This document shows, one piece after another, positions 1 through 9,351 of a stretch of 64,000 bases of DNA; positions within the stretch are counted from its first letter, which is position 1; each line of letters starts with the position of its first letter. The position numbers and the translations under genes were made by a program. Below the pieces are notes generated by a model that ran no database searches, was not told where the DNA came from, and saw only the letters and a list, made by a program, of their open reading frames with translations. This DNA is from Bacteroidales bacterium (lineage in GTDB: Bacteria; Bacteroidota; Bacteroidia; Bacteroidales; UBA932): the NCBI GenBank assembly GCA_017480345.1, contig JAFVAU010000002.1, forward strand, positions 60,338-124,337, read 5' to 3'.

Positions 1-1
1 C

Positions 2-760
2 CCCGGCAACTCCGGCGGCGCCCTGGTGAACAAGAAGGGTGAACTGGTGGGCATCAACACCGCCATCGTGAGCCAGACGGGCTCCTATACCGGCTATTCC
101 TTCGCCGTCCCCGTGAACATTGTCAAGCGTGTGGCCGAAGACCTCATGGACTTCGGTTCCGTGAAGCGCGCCGTCCTGGGAATCACCATGGGCAACGTGG
201 ACAAAAAGTTTGCCGACGAAATGAAACTTTCCGCCGTGTCCGGCGTATATATTAACGAGGTTTTGAAGGGAAGTGCCGCCGACAAGGCCGGCCTTCAGAA
301 GAACGACGTCATCGTGGCCATTGACGGCCAGAAGATTACGGACGCTTCCTCTGTGCAGGCCCGCGTAAGCAGTTACCATCCCGGAGACAAGGCCACCATC
401 ACCTATATCCGTGACGGGAAGCAGCAGGAAGCCCAGGTGGTCTTCCAGGCCAGTTCCCAGACCAACGGGGCAACCAGCCTGGATGGAGCCGTCTCCTTCT
501 ACGGAGCCAGCCTGAAAGCGGCCGATCCGGAAACCCTCAAAGCACTGGGCCTCAAGGGCGGTGTGGAGATTGTTTCCCTCGGAAGCGGCAAGATGGCCGA
601 GGCCGGAGCCAAGGCCGGAAGCATCATCACTTTCGTGAATGACTCCGCCGTTTCAAAACCCGAAGAAGTCGTAGCCAAGGCCAAGAAGGCCACCCGCGCC
701 ATCTACCTGGAAGGTGTGGACAAGAACGGAAGGTCCTTCTACTTTGGTTTCGGCAAGTAA
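2..760 (+). CDS. HtrA/DegP-family periplasmic serine protease, 5'-truncated by window edge
   Basis: Only the C-terminal 252 residues are in view. The reading frame opens at the window edge with PGNSGGAL, the motif holding the catalytic serine of the trypsin-like domain, so His and Asp lie upstream of the window. Two PDZ-like regions follow, about residues 55-140 (AVLGITMG ... KNDVIVAIDGQKI) and 155-250 (GVEIVSLGSGKMAEAGAKAGSI). This is the DegP/DegQ layout: periplasmic quality-control protease and chaperone. The in-frame GTG at base 26 is internal to the protease domain and is not the start. A hairpin follows before rpoD, so the gene probably ends its own transcript. DegP and DegQ cannot be separated from this fragment. 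Confidence 0.93.
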   Translation, partial: PGNSGGALVNKKGELVGINTAIVSQTGSYTGYSFAVPVNIVKRVAEDLMDFGSVKRAVLGITMGNVDKKFADEMKLSAVSGVYINEVLKGSAADKAGLQKNDVIVAIDGQKITDASSVQARVSSYHPGDKATITYIRDGKQQEAQVVFQASSQTNGATSLDGAVSFYGASLKAADPETLKALGLKGGVEIVSLGSGKMAEAGAKAGSIITFVNDSAVSKPEEVVAKAKKATRAIYLEGVDKNGRSFYFGFGK

Positions 761-782
761 GGAATTGCCGTCCATCCCATAG

Positions 783-818
783 TTTCGGTCAGTTCCTTAC
801 AAAAGGAGCTGACCGAAA
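783..818 (+). terminator. Hairpin between htrA and rpoD
   Basis: Two 16-base arms (783-798 and 803-818) are complementary apart from one mismatch, with a 4-base loop. It lies 22 bases after the htrA stop and 13 bases before the rpoD start, followed by an AT-rich stretch. It most likely terminates htrA transcription. Because it is so close to the rpoD ATG it could also sit in the rpoD leader. Confidence 0.6.
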
Positions 819-831
819 TTATTGTATATAA

Positions 832-1692
832 ATGAGACAACTTAAAATTACCAAGTCCATCACCAACCGCGAAAGCGCGTCGCTGGACAAGTACCTGCAG
901 GAGATTGGCCGCGAGGAGCTCGTGACCCCGGACGAAGAAGTGGAACTGGCCCAGCGGATCCGCAAAGGAGACCAGGAAGCCCTGGAAAAACTCACCCGCG
1001 CGAACCTTCGCTTCGTGGTTTCCGTGGCCAAGCAGTACCAGAACCAGGGCCTGAGCCTTCCGGACCTCATCAACGAAGGCAACCTGGGCCTCATCAAGGC
1101 CGCCGAGAAGTTTGACGAGACCCGCGGCTTCAAATTCATCTCCTACGCCGTGTGGTGGATCCGTCAGAGCATCCTCCAGGCCCTGGCCGAACAAAGCCGT
1201 ATCGTCCGCCTGCCCCTGAACCAGGTGGGCTCCCTGAATAAAATCAACAAGGCCCTCACCCGCTTTGAGCAGGAGAACGAGCGCCAGCCTACGAACGAGG
1301 AACTCTCCGAGATGATAGACGTTCCCAAGGACAAGATTTCCGACACCCTGCGTGTGGGCAGCCGCCACGTGAGCGTGGACGCTCCCTTCGTGGAAGGGGA
1401 GGACAACAGCCTCTTAGACGTACTTCCCAACGACGATTCCCCGTCCGCAGACAGGGGCCTCGTGAACGAAAGCCTGAATACGGAAATCGAGCGTGCCCTG
1501 AGCACCCTCACAGACCGTGAAAGGGAAATCGTGAAGTCCTTCTTCGGCATCGGCTGCCAGGAAATGACCCTGGAAGAGATTGGAGAGCGCTTCGGTCTCA
1601 CGCGCGAGCGTGTGCGCCAGATTAAGGAGAAGGCCATCCGCCGTCTCAAGATGCCCTCCCGTTCCAAACTCCTTAAAGGCTATCTGGGATGA
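832..1692 (+). CDS. rpoD: RNA polymerase primary sigma factor RpoD (SigA)
   Basis: A 286-aa sigma-70 protein with the usual order of regions: region 1.2 near the N terminus ([10 protein letters not shown]), region 2 at about 58-115 ([25 protein letters not shown]), region 3 (about 120-190), and a region 4 helix-turn-helix near the C terminus ([20 protein letters not shown]). The N-terminal [11 protein letters not shown] and the short length, without the long region 1.1 of proteobacterial RpoD, are typical of Bacteroidota primary sigma factors. These recognise the -33 TTTG / -7 TAnnTTTG promoters found in many places in this window. The stop overlaps the argS start by four bases (ATGA), so the two are probably co-transcribed. 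Confidence 0.96.
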   Translation: MRQLKITKSITNRESASLDKYLQEIGREELVTPDEEVELAQRIRKGDQEALEKLTRANLRFVVSVAKQYQNQGLSLPDLINEGNLGLIKAAEKFDETRGFKFISYAVWWIRQSILQALAEQSRIVRLPLNQVGSLNKINKALTRFEQENERQPTNEELSEMIDVPKDKISDTLRVGSRHVSVDAPFVEGEDNSLLDVLPNDDSPSADRGLVNESLNTEIERALSTLTDREREIVKSFFGIGCQEMTLEEIGERFGLTRERVRQIKEKAIRRLKMPSRSKLLKGYLG

Positions 1693-3419
1693 CGGCCGAG
1701 GCATTTATCCAGCAAAAGGCCGCCCTGGCGGTCCAGGCCCTCTACAAGGCCGATGTTCCCGCCGACTCCCTGCAGGTCTCTGTAACCCGCAAGGAGTTCG
1801 AGGGGGACTATACCCTGGTCACCTTCCCGCTGCTGAAAATCTCCCACGCCGCCCCCGATGCCACCGGCAACGCCATCGGCCAGTGGCTGGTGGACAACGT
1901 CCCGGAGATCAGCGCCTTCAATTCCGTGAAGGGTTTCCTGAACCTTTCCTTCTCTCCCGTCTATTGGAACGAGAGCCTGCAGGCCGTTGCGGCCGATGAG
2001 AACTTCGGCCAACTTCCGGGCACCGGCAGGCGCATCATGGTGGAGTTTTCCTCCCCCAATACCAACAAGCCCCTCCATCTGGGCCATATCCGCAACAACC
2101 TGCTGGGAGACAGCGTGTCCCGCATCCTGAAAGCCTGCGGCAACGAGGTCATCAAGAGCACCATCGTGAACGACCGCGGCGTGCATATCTGCAAGAGCAT
2201 GTACGCCTGGGAGAAGTGCTTTGACGGCGCCACGCCCGAGAGCACCGGCAAGAAGGGGGACCACCTGGTGGGAGACTGCTACGTGGCCTACGCCAAGATG
2301 GAGAAGGAGCACCCGGAAATCATTGACGAGGTGCACAAGATGCTGGTGGACTGGGAAGCCGGAGACCCGCACGTGCGCGAGCTCTGGGCCATGATGAACG
2401 GCTGGGTATATAAGGGCTTCGACGAGACTTACAAGGCTCTGGGCATCACCTTCGACCAGGTGGACCACGAGAGTGAGACCTACCTCCTGGGCAAGGAACT
2501 GGTGCAGAAAGGCCTGGAAATGGGCGTCTTCGTGAAAGAGGCCGACGGCTCCGTCTGGTGCGACCTCACCGCCGACGGCCTGGACCGCAAGCTGGTCCTC
2601 CGCGGAGACGGCACTTCCGTGTATATCACGCAGGACCTGGGCACCGCCGAGCGCCGCTTCAACACCTACAAGCTGGATTCCCACGTATATGTGGTGGGAA
2701 ATGAGCAGGACTATCACTTCCAGGTGCTCAAGCTTATCCTGGCCAAGCTGGGCTTCGACTGGGCCAGCCAGATCTACCACCTCTCCTACGGCATGGTGGA
2801 GCTGCCGGAAGGCAAGATGAAGTCCCGCGAAGGGACGGTGGTGGATGCCGACGACCTCATCGAGAGCATGTACCAGGAGGCCAGGAAGACCTCCGAGGAA
2901 AGCGGCAAGCTGGAAGACCTCCCGGATGAGGAGAAGGAGCGGCTGTATCACATGATCGGCCTGGGGGCCCTGAAGTATTTCATCATCAAGGTGGATCCCA
3001 AGAAGACCATGCTCTTCAACCCCAAGGAATCCATAGACTTCAACGGCAACACCGGCCCCTTCATCCAGTACACGCACGCCCGTATCTGCTCCATCCTCCG
3101 CAAGGCACAGGTGCCCTTCGGCCCGGAAAGCATCCTGGCCGATGCCCGGCCTTCTGCGAAGGAAATCCGCCTCACAAAGCTGCTGAGCCTCTATCCCGGC
3201 AAGGTGGCCGAAGCCGGCGCCGCCCTGAGCCCCGCCGTCATCGCCAACTACGCCTACGAGCTGGCCAAGGAGTTCAACCAGTACTACCACGACACGCCCA
3301 TCCTCAAGGAAGAGAATGAGGCTGTGCTCTGCTACAGGCTGGAGCTCATCGCCACCCTGGCCCGTACCCTCAGGAGCGCCATGGGCCTTCTGGGTATCGA
3401 ACTTCCGGAAAGGATGTAA
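1689..3419 (+). CDS. argS: Arginine--tRNA ligase
   Basis: This 576-aa class I aminoacyl-tRNA synthetase charges tRNA-Arg. The HIGH signature appears as HLGH (residues ~130-133, in [14 protein letters not shown]) and the KMSKS-loop equivalent as [10 protein letters not shown] (~375). An N-terminal Arg-tRNA-synthetase domain (~1-90) and a C-terminal DALR anticodon-binding domain (~455-576, [17 protein letters not shown]) complete the family layout at normal length. The start overlaps the rpoD stop by four bases, and the TAATG junction with the next gene overlaps by one base. This makes translational coupling likely along rpoD-argS-ABC exporter. Confidence 0.97.
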   Translation: MTAEAFIQQKAALAVQALYKADVPADSLQVSVTRKEFEGDYTLVTFPLLKISHAAPDATGNAIGQWLVDNVPEISAFNSVKGFLNLSFSPVYWNESLQAVAADENFGQLPGTGRRIMVEFSSPNTNKPLHLGHIRNNLLGDSVSRILKACGNEVIKSTIVNDRGVHICKSMYAWEKCFDGATPESTGKKGDHLVGDCYVAYAKMEKEHPEIIDEVHKMLVDWEAGDPHVRELWAMMNGWVYKGFDETYKALGITFDQVDHESETYLLGKELVQKGLEMGVFVKEADGSVWCDLTADGLDRKLVLRGDGTSVYITQDLGTAERRFNTYKLDSHVYVVGNEQDYHFQVLKLILAKLGFDWASQIYHLSYGMVELPEGKMKSREGTVVDADDLIESMYQEARKTSEESGKLEDLPDEEKERLYHMIGLGALKYFIIKVDPKKTMLFNPKESIDFNGNTGPFIQYTHARICSILRKAQVPFGPESILADARPSAKEIRLTKLLSLYPGKVAEAGAALSPAVIANYAYELAKEFNQYYHDTPILKEENEAVLCYRLELIATLARTLRSAMGLLGIELPERM

Positions 3420-5269
3420 TGAAGGATTTTCTGAAGCTGATGAGGCAGTACGCCTCGCCCTACAAGGGCCATCTGGCGGGCGCCGTGGTGCTCAATATCC
3501 TGAGCGCCGTGTTCAACATTTTCTCCTTCGCCGTGCTGGTTCCGTTGCTGGACATCCTTTTCAAGGTGGACAAGACGGTGTATGAATTCATCCCCTGGGA
3601 CACCAAGATGGATTTCCAGGAGAAGCTGTTCAACAACCTGTACTATTACGTATCGGCCTTTACCGCCGTGCACGGGGCCTCCTTCACCCTGTTCATGCTG
3701 GCCGGCGTGATGATTGTGTTCACCGCCTTCAAGACCAGCTGCTACTTCGGTTCCAACGCCATCATGATTCCCATTTCCACGGGGATTGTGAAGGAGATCC
3801 GCTGCCGCATCTACAACAAGATCCTGAGCCTTCCCATCGGCTTTTTCACGGAGGAGCGGAAGGGAGACATCATCGCCCGCATCACGGGAGACGTGTCCGA
3901 GGTGGAGAATTCCATCATCGCGTCCCTGTCCATGCTCATCAAGGATCCCATCCTCATTGTCATCTACTTTGCCTTCCTCACCTGGCTGAGTCCGGAGATG
4001 ATGCTCTTCACCATCGTCTTCGCTCCGGCCTTCGTGTGGGTGATGGGGCTTATCGGCAAGAAGCTCAAGCGCTCTTCCTTAGAGGCACAGGCCCTCTGGA
4101 GCGACACCATGAACCAGGTGGATGAGACCCTGGGCGGTCTTCGCGTGATCAAGGCCTTCAATGCGGAGAAAACCATGCGCCAGCGTTTCCGGGACGTGAC
4201 GGACCGCATGTGGCGCAAAGTGGCCCGCGTGAGCATCCGCCAGGCCACGGCCCATCCCGTGAGCGAATTCCTGGGCACCGTCATGATCATGGTGGTGCTC
4301 TGCGTGGGCGGTGTCATGATCATTGGCGGCAAGAGCTTCCTGGGCGGGGGAAAATTCATTGACGCCCCCACCTTCATCTACTTCCTGGTGATGCTCTATG
4401 CGGTCATCGAGCCCATCAAGGAGCTCTCCCGCGCCACTTACGGCGTGCGTAAGGGACTGGCTTCCATGGAGCGCATCAACAAGGTCCTGGAGGCCGATAA
4501 CCCCATCAAGGATCCGCAGAACCCGCTTCCGCTCACAGGCTTCGAGAAGAGCATCCGCCTGGAGCATGTGAGCTTCTCCTACGAAGACGGGAAACCCATC
4601 CTGAAAGATATTGACTTGGAAATCCCTCGCGGCAAGATGATTGCCATCGTGGGGGAATCCGGCGCCGGAAAATCCACTCTGGTGGACCTCATTCCCCGTT
4701 TCTGGGACGTGACCGAAGGCCGCATCACCCTGGACGGAAAAGACATCCGCGAGGTGTCCCTGAAAGACCTCCGCTCCCTCATGGGTAACGTGAACCAGGA
4801 GCCCATCCTCTTCAACGACACCATTTTCAACAACATTGCCTTCGGCGTTGAGGGTGCTTCCCAGGCCGATGTGGAGGCCGCCGCCAAGGTGGCCAACGCC
4901 CACGAGTTCATCCTGGAGAAGGAGGAGGGCTATCAGACCAACATCGGCGACCGCGGCTCCAAGCTTTCCGGCGGACAGCGCCAGCGCCTGTCCATTGCCC
5001 GCGCCATCCTCAAGAACCCGCCCATCCTCATCCTGGACGAGGCCACGGCCTCCCTGGATACGGAGAGCGAACGCGCCGTGCAGGATGCCCTGGACCACCT
5101 GATGAGCACCCGCACCACCATCGCCATCGCCCACCGCCTGTCCACCATCCGCCACGCGGACGAGATTATCGTCCTGCACGAAGGCCGCATTGTGGAACGC
5201 GGAAAGCATGAGGAACTCATCGCCCTGGGCGGCTATTACAAGAAACTTAACGACATGCAAGCCTTATGA
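3419..5269 (+). CDS. ABC exporter, fused permease-ATPase (MsbA-like)
   Basis: A 616-aa half-transporter with an N-terminal six-helix type-1 exporter membrane domain (~20-340) and a C-terminal nucleotide-binding domain. Walker A is GESGAGKST (~412-420), the ABC signature LSGGQRQR (~515), Walker B ILILDEATASLD (~537), and the H-loop histidine lies in IAHRLSTI. The fold fits MsbA/lipid A or multidrug exporters and should work as a homodimer in the inner membrane. Substrate cannot be read from sequence; MsbA is a reasonable guess for a Gram-negative genome, not proven. It overlaps argS by one base, and the next gene begins inside its stop codon. Confidence 0.93.
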   Translation: MKDFLKLMRQYASPYKGHLAGAVVLNILSAVFNIFSFAVLVPLLDILFKVDKTVYEFIPWDTKMDFQEKLFNNLYYYVSAFTAVHGASFTLFMLAGVMIVFTAFKTSCYFGSNAIMIPISTGIVKEIRCRIYNKILSLPIGFFTEERKGDIIARITGDVSEVENSIIASLSMLIKDPILIVIYFAFLTWLSPEMMLFTIVFAPAFVWVMGLIGKKLKRSSLEAQALWSDTMNQVDETLGGLRVIKAFNAEKTMRQRFRDVTDRMWRKVARVSIRQATAHPVSEFLGTVMIMVVLCVGGVMIIGGKSFLGGGKFIDAPTFIYFLVMLYAVIEPIKELSRATYGVRKGLASMERINKVLEADNPIKDPQNPLPLTGFEKSIRLEHVSFSYEDGKPILKDIDLEIPRGKMIAIVGESGAGKSTLVDLIPRFWDVTEGRITLDGKDIREVSLKDLRSLMGNVNQEPILFNDTIFNNIAFGVEGASQADVEAAAKVANAHEFILEKEEGYQTNIGDRGSKLSGGQRQRLSIARAILKNPPILILDEATASLDTESERAVQDALDHLMSTRTTIAIAHRLSTIRHADEIIVLHEGRIVERGKHEELIALGGYYKKLNDMQAL

Positions 5270-5904
5270 TGAAAAGACTTTCCGTTCCCCTGGCCGATTT
5301 TGAGAACCAGGACCTGGATACCGCGCTGGAGCTCTCCGGCGCCCGTTTTGACGTGGACTGTGTGAACTGGCCGGAGGCCTTCCCCTATGCGCCGCTGTGC
5401 AGTGGGCGTGTGGCCCGCACCCAGGATGCCCTGGTGGTGGATTTCCGTGTGAGCGGCCTGGATTTGAGGGCTCAGAATATGGCAGACAACGGCCACCAGT
5501 GGGAAGACAGCTGCGTGGAAGTGTTCATCCAGGACCCCGAGGACGGCAATTACTATAACTTCGAAATCAATGCCCTGGGAAAGGTTCTGGCCTGCACGGG
5601 CCCGGACCGGCATAACCGGACGCCCCGGCCGGCGGAAGAGATGGCAGACATTTTGCGCTTCGCGCAGGTGGAGGGCGGCCCGCTGGAGGAGGAGGGCATC
5701 CATACCTGGCGGGTGGGAGTCCTCATTCCCTTCTACCTTATCGGCATAGACCCTGAAAACCTGCCTAAATCCATCAAGGCCAATTTTTACAAGTGCGGGG
5801 ACAAGACCGCCCATCCGCATTATCTGAGCTGGAGCCCTGTGGAAACGCCCAAGCCGGATTTCCATCGGCCCGAATTCTTCGGAGAACTCATCCTTGGGGA
5901 ATGA
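5266..5904 (+). CDS. CBM9-like carbohydrate-binding domain protein
   Basis: 212 aa, with no signal peptide visible at the N terminus (MMKRLSVPLADFENQDLD). The pattern NHQWEDSCVEVFIQDP ... YYNFEINALGKV ... WRVGVLIPFYLIG resembles the family 9 carbohydrate-binding-module / DOMON-like beta-sandwich proteins that occur as stand-alone proteins in Bacteroidales. Two adjacent ATGs (5266, 5269) overlap the ABC gene stop; either could start translation. The ligand is unknown. Lack of a signal peptide argues for a cytoplasmic location or for a start-site error. The downstream VanZ-like gene overlaps by four bases. Confidence 0.7.
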   Translation: MMKRLSVPLADFENQDLDTALELSGARFDVDCVNWPEAFPYAPLCSGRVARTQDALVVDFRVSGLDLRAQNMADNGHQWEDSCVEVFIQDPEDGNYYNFEINALGKVLACTGPDRHNRTPRPAEEMADILRFAQVEGGPLEEEGIHTWRVGVLIPFYLIGIDPENLPKSIKANFYKCGDKTAHPHYLSWSPVETPKPDFHRPEFFGELILGE

Positions 5905-6296
5905 AGGGCAGGAGGATTGCAGCGAGGATTCTCTTTTTCCTCTATATCGTGACGGTGCTGGTGCTTTGTTTCGGCCAGTTCAAGCATGCTCCGTCGGTTC
6001 CCTGGACCATCTGGGGAATCCCTTCCGACAAGATCGTGCATTTCTGCATGTTCTTCCCTTTCCCCATCCTGGCTTTCCTGGCCTTTGACAAGTACACCCG
6101 GACGCCTCGCTCCACCTTCCTTTTCTCCGGGCTCACCTTCCTGGTGGGCGTGGCCCTGGCCTTCGGGACGGAATGGGGGCAGGCGCACCTCACCACCTGG
6201 AGAAGCGGGGATCCGCTGGATTGGGTGGCCGATGTCACCGCCCTTTTCATCGGCACCCTCATTGTCATCATTTGGGATTTACGCAAACAGAAGTAA
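5901..6296 (+). CDS. VanZ-like membrane protein
   Basis: 131 aa with four predicted membrane helices (ARILFFLYIVTVLVLCFG; IVHFCMFFPFPILAFLAF; FLFSGLTFLVGVALAF; DWVADVTALFIGTLIVIIW). The DKIVHF and TEWGQ...DWVADVTA motifs are typical of VanZ-family proteins. The start at 5901 forms an ATGA overlap with the preceding stop. A longer frame upstream is only the shadow of the CBM9-like gene. VanZ proteins are linked to low-level teicoplanin resistance in enterococci, but most Bacteroidota homologues have no assigned function. The next gene starts directly after the stop. Confidence 0.85.
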   Translation: MKGRRIAARILFFLYIVTVLVLCFGQFKHAPSVPWTIWGIPSDKIVHFCMFFPFPILAFLAFDKYTRTPRSTFLFSGLTFLVGVALAFGTEWGQAHLTTWRSGDPLDWVADVTALFIGTLIVIIWDLRKQK

Positions 6297-9227
6297 ATGA
6301 AACGGCTTACCATCCTTGTCCTTTCCGCTCTTTTCGCCCTCCCCGTTTTTTCGCAGAACCCTCCCAAGGCCCGGGATTTCAAGGGCCTGACGGATTCCCT
6401 GTCGGTGAGGCTCCAGCGCCGCACCGGCGTCGTCAGCCATTTCAAGCTGGAAAAGACGGGCGTCCGGGGCAGCAGCCTGGATTTCTATTTCTCCCGCAAT
6501 CTGGTGGGACAGCCTTTCCGCAAGGGAGACGCCACCTGGCTCACGGAGCAGGTGGAGGAACTGGGACGGGCCAAGTTGGGTAAATACAAGGTGGGCACCC
6601 TCTATGCCGGAGGGCAGAAAATAGCCTCTCTGGCGCAGCCTGTGCCGGGGAAGGACGGAGAGCCGGTGAATACTTCTTTCCGTGTGAAAGAGCCGCAGGG
6701 CGTGCCCTTAGTGCAGGGAAACGACTCCTGGCCCATGGGCCTGAGCGGCCGCCATATCGCCCTCTGGCAAAGTCATGGCCGCTATTTTGACGAGGAGAGC
6801 GGCCAGTGGGACTGGCAGCGTTCTCCTACCCATCGTACCCTGGAAGACCTCTACACCCAGAGCTATGTGCTTCCTTTCCTCATTCCCATGCTGGAGAATG
6901 CCGGCGCGGTGGTGCTTACGCCGCGGGAGCGGGACATCCAGACCCGCGAAGTGGTCTGTGACAACGACCCCGCCTTCACCGAAGGCCGCGGCCCCGCCGT
7001 CCGCACCAAGGGCAAATACCAGGAGAAAGGGGAGTGGGAGGATGCCGGCGAGGGCTTTGCCGATGTCAGCGCCATCTACAAGGGCTACGAGATGCCCTTC
7101 CGGAAAGGATCGGCCCGGCAAATCCGCACAGCCACTCCGGGGGAAGAGCCGGCCCGCATCATCTGGCGGCCCAGCATCGAAGAAAAAGGGCGCTATGCCG
7201 TTTATGTGAGCTATAAAACCCTGGCCCAGAGTACCTCCGACGCCCGTTATACCGTCCATTACCTGGGCGGGGAAGCGCTCAGGCATGTGAACCAGCAGAT
7301 GGGCGGAGGCATGTGGATTTACCTGGGCACTTTCCTCTTTGACAAGGGGACGGAGGGCTATGTGGAGCTCACCAACGTATCCTCCTCTCCGGGCGTGGTC
7401 ACGGCCGATGCCGTGCGCTTCGGCGGCGGCATGGGCAAGGTGGAAAGGGGAGGGAGCCTCTCCGGCCTCCCGGCCTATGCGGAGGGCGCCCTGTACAACT
7501 TCCAGTACAGCGGAATAGACCTTGCCATTGCCGACGACTGGAAAGACGACTATACCCGGGACTACGCCGGCCGCGGGGTCTGGGTGCAGGAAATCAGCGG
7601 CGGTTCCCGCGTGAATCCCGAGGCCGATGGCCGCCGCATCCCCGTGGACCTGTCGCTGGCCTTCCATACGGATGCCGGCATTACGCCTAACGACTCCATC
7701 GTAGGCACCCTGGCCATCTATACGCTCAGGGCCAAAGGCGCCACCACCTTCCCCAGCGGGGAGGACCGCCTGTCCTCCAGATTGCTGGCCGATATGGTCC
7801 AGACCCAGGTGGTGAACGACATCCGGGCGGGTTATGAGCCGGACTGGACCCGCCGCGAAACCTGGGACCGCAGCTACAGCGAAAGCCGCACCACCGGCGT
7901 TCCCGCCCTGCTGCTGGAACTCCTTTCCCACCAGAATTTTGCCGACATGCGCTACGGCCTGGACCCGTCCTTCCGTTTCAGCGCCTGCCGTTCCGTCTAC
8001 AAAGGCATCCTCAAGTACCTGAGCGCCCGTTACGGCGTTCCCTATGCGGTACAGCCGCTGCCGGTGCACGCCTTCAAGGCCGCCCTGGATTCCACAGGCC
8101 ATGTGCATCTCTCCTGGGCCGATTCTTACGACTCCCTGGAGCCCACCGCCATCCCTTCCTATTACAAGGTGTACACCCGGATGGACGACGGCGGTTTTGA
8201 TGGCGGCATGCAGGTGCAGGAAGCGCAGTGCCGCCTGCCCCTGAAGCCCGGCCATGTGTACAGCTTCCAGGTGACGGCCTGCAATGCCGGGGGAGAGAGT
8301 TTCCCTTCGGAGATCCTGTGCGCCGGTTTCCCTTCGGAGGGTGCCGCCAAGGTGGTGATTGTGAACAATTTCACCCGTGTATCGGCCCCGGCCTGGTTTG
8401 ACACGCCGCAGTATGCCGGCTTCACGGACAACCTGGAGAGCGGCGTGCCGTGGGGGACGGATATCCTCATGGCGGGAACGGTGAACAATTTCGACCGCAG
8501 TTCCGTGTACGTTTCCGACGACAGCCCCGGCCACGGCGGCTCCTATACGGACATGGTGGCCTCGCAGATTGCCGGTAACACCTTCGATTTTGTATCGGCC
8601 CATGCCCGGGCGGTCCTCAAGGCCGGTTATGCCTTCGAGTCTTCCTCCGTGGAGGCTTTTGACGGTGCCTCGGGCGCTTTTGCGGCCGATCTCATCTGCG
8701 GCAAGCAGCTCACCACCCGCGTGGGACGCGGCGCCGTGCCGGACAAGTACGCCGTTTTTCCGGCTTCCTTGCAGCAGGCCCTTCGCAGCTTTACGGAAAA
8801 GGGCGGAAACGTGCTCATTTCCGGCTCCTACATTGGGACGGACGCCTGGGACCATGTGTACCAGGGCGTTCCCAAGGCTCCCGAGAGCACCCGCAGCTTC
8901 GTGCGGCAGGTGCTGGGCTACGAGTGGGTGACCAACTTCGGAGACATCCGGGGCATCGCCCGGCCGGAGCGCAAGAGCGGCCTGCCCGCCCTGGCCTACA
9001 ACCGCGCCTGGAACCCCCTCATCTACAAGGTGGACAATGCCGACGGAATAGGCCCCGCCTCCAAGGCCACCCGCATCCTCCTGCGCTACGAGAGCAGCGG
9101 CATCCCCGCCGCCACCCTCTACGAGGCCAAGGGCTACCGCGTGGCCGCCTTCGGCTTCCCTTTAGAGACATCGGCCCAGATGCCGGAAGTCATCCAGGCG
9201 GTCCTGCGGAAGTTTGAAGGGAAATAG
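6297..9227 (+). CDS. Secreted amidase_3-like multidomain protein (often annotated xanthan lyase/golvesin-domain)
   Basis: 976 aa with a signal peptide (residues 1-20, LSALFALPVFSQ). Segments resemble an N-acetylmuramoyl-L-alanine amidase fold: RHIALWQSHGRYFD (~150), LSLAFHTDAG (~455) and VPALLLELLSHQNFADMRYG (~540). Between the first and second lies a golvesin/xanthan-lyase-type beta-sandwich (~245-385). A fibronectin III-like stretch (~620-690) and a C-terminal glutamine-amidotransferase-like flavodoxin region (~700-975, KGGNVLISGSYIGTDAWD) follow. A role in cell-wall or polysaccharide processing in the periplasm is inferred. The first zinc-ligand motif differs from canonical amidases (SHGRYFD, not GHGG.D). 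The start directly follows the VanZ-like stop, and a palindromic repeat begins three bases after this stop. Confidence 0.72.
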   Translation: MKRLTILVLSALFALPVFSQNPPKARDFKGLTDSLSVRLQRRTGVVSHFKLEKTGVRGSSLDFYFSRNLVGQPFRKGDATWLTEQVEELGRAKLGKYKVGTLYAGGQKIASLAQPVPGKDGEPVNTSFRVKEPQGVPLVQGNDSWPMGLSGRHIALWQSHGRYFDEESGQWDWQRSPTHRTLEDLYTQSYVLPFLIPMLENAGAVVLTPRERDIQTREVVCDNDPAFTEGRGPAVRTKGKYQEKGEWEDAGEGFADVSAIYKGYEMPFRKGSARQIRTATPGEEPARIIWRPSIEEKGRYAVYVSYKTLAQSTSDARYTVHYLGGEALRHVNQQMGGGMWIYLGTFLFDKGTEGYVELTNVSSSPGVVTADAVRFGGGMGKVERGGSLSGLPAYAEGALYNFQYSGIDLAIADDWKDDYTRDYAGRGVWVQEISGGSRVNPEADGRRIPVDLSLAFHTDAGITPNDSIVGTLAIYTLRAKGATTFPSGEDRLSSRLLADMVQTQVVNDIRAGYEPDWTRRETWDRSYSESRTTGVPALLLELLSHQNFADMRYGLDPSFRFSACRSVYKGILKYLSARYGVPYAVQPLPVHAFKAALDSTGHVHLSWADSYDSLEPTAIPSYYKVYTRMDDGGFDGGMQVQEAQCRLPLKPGHVYSFQVTACNAGGESFPSEILCAGFPSEGAAKVVIVNNFTRVSAPAWFDTPQYAGFTDNLESGVPWGTDILMAGTVNNFDRSSVYVSDDSPGHGGSYTDMVASQIAGNTFDFVSAHARAVLKAGYAFESSSVEAFDGASGAFAADLICGKQLTTRVGRGAVPDKYAVFPASLQQALRSFTEKGGNVLISGSYIGTDAWDHVYQGVPKAPESTRSFVRQVLGYEWVTNFGDIRGIARPERKSGLPALAYNRAWNPLIYKVDNADGIGPASKATRILLRYESSGIPAATLYEAKGYRVAAFGFPLETSAQMPEVIQAVLRKFEGK

Positions 9228-9230
9228 CGA

Positions 9231-9351
9231 CTTTTGGGGTGACAACTAACTTGTTGATTATCATATACTTGTAATACATTTCTCGTTCAAAAATCGAACG
9301 AGGGATGTACGTGAACGCGCACAGTATCAATCACTTAGCTGTCACCAAAAA
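9231..9351. repeat. Palindromic interspersed element, copy 1 (about 120 bp)
   Basis: The ends are inverted repeats of the form TTTTGGGGTGACAACTAA (9232-9249) and CTTAGCTGTCACCAAAAA (9334-9351). In the centre is a near-perfect palindrome (9277-9307; arms CATTTCTCGTTC and GAACGAGGGATG). It is almost identical to copy 2 read in the opposite orientation. It starts three bases after the stop of the amidase-like gene and ends next to the stop of the convergent M28 peptidase, filling the whole convergent gap. A bidirectional terminator or MITE-like role is possible. Confidence 0.9.

Noticed and set aside
1680-3290. A 536-codon minus-strand frame over argS
   Set aside because: Antisense shadow of argS with no recognisable motif.
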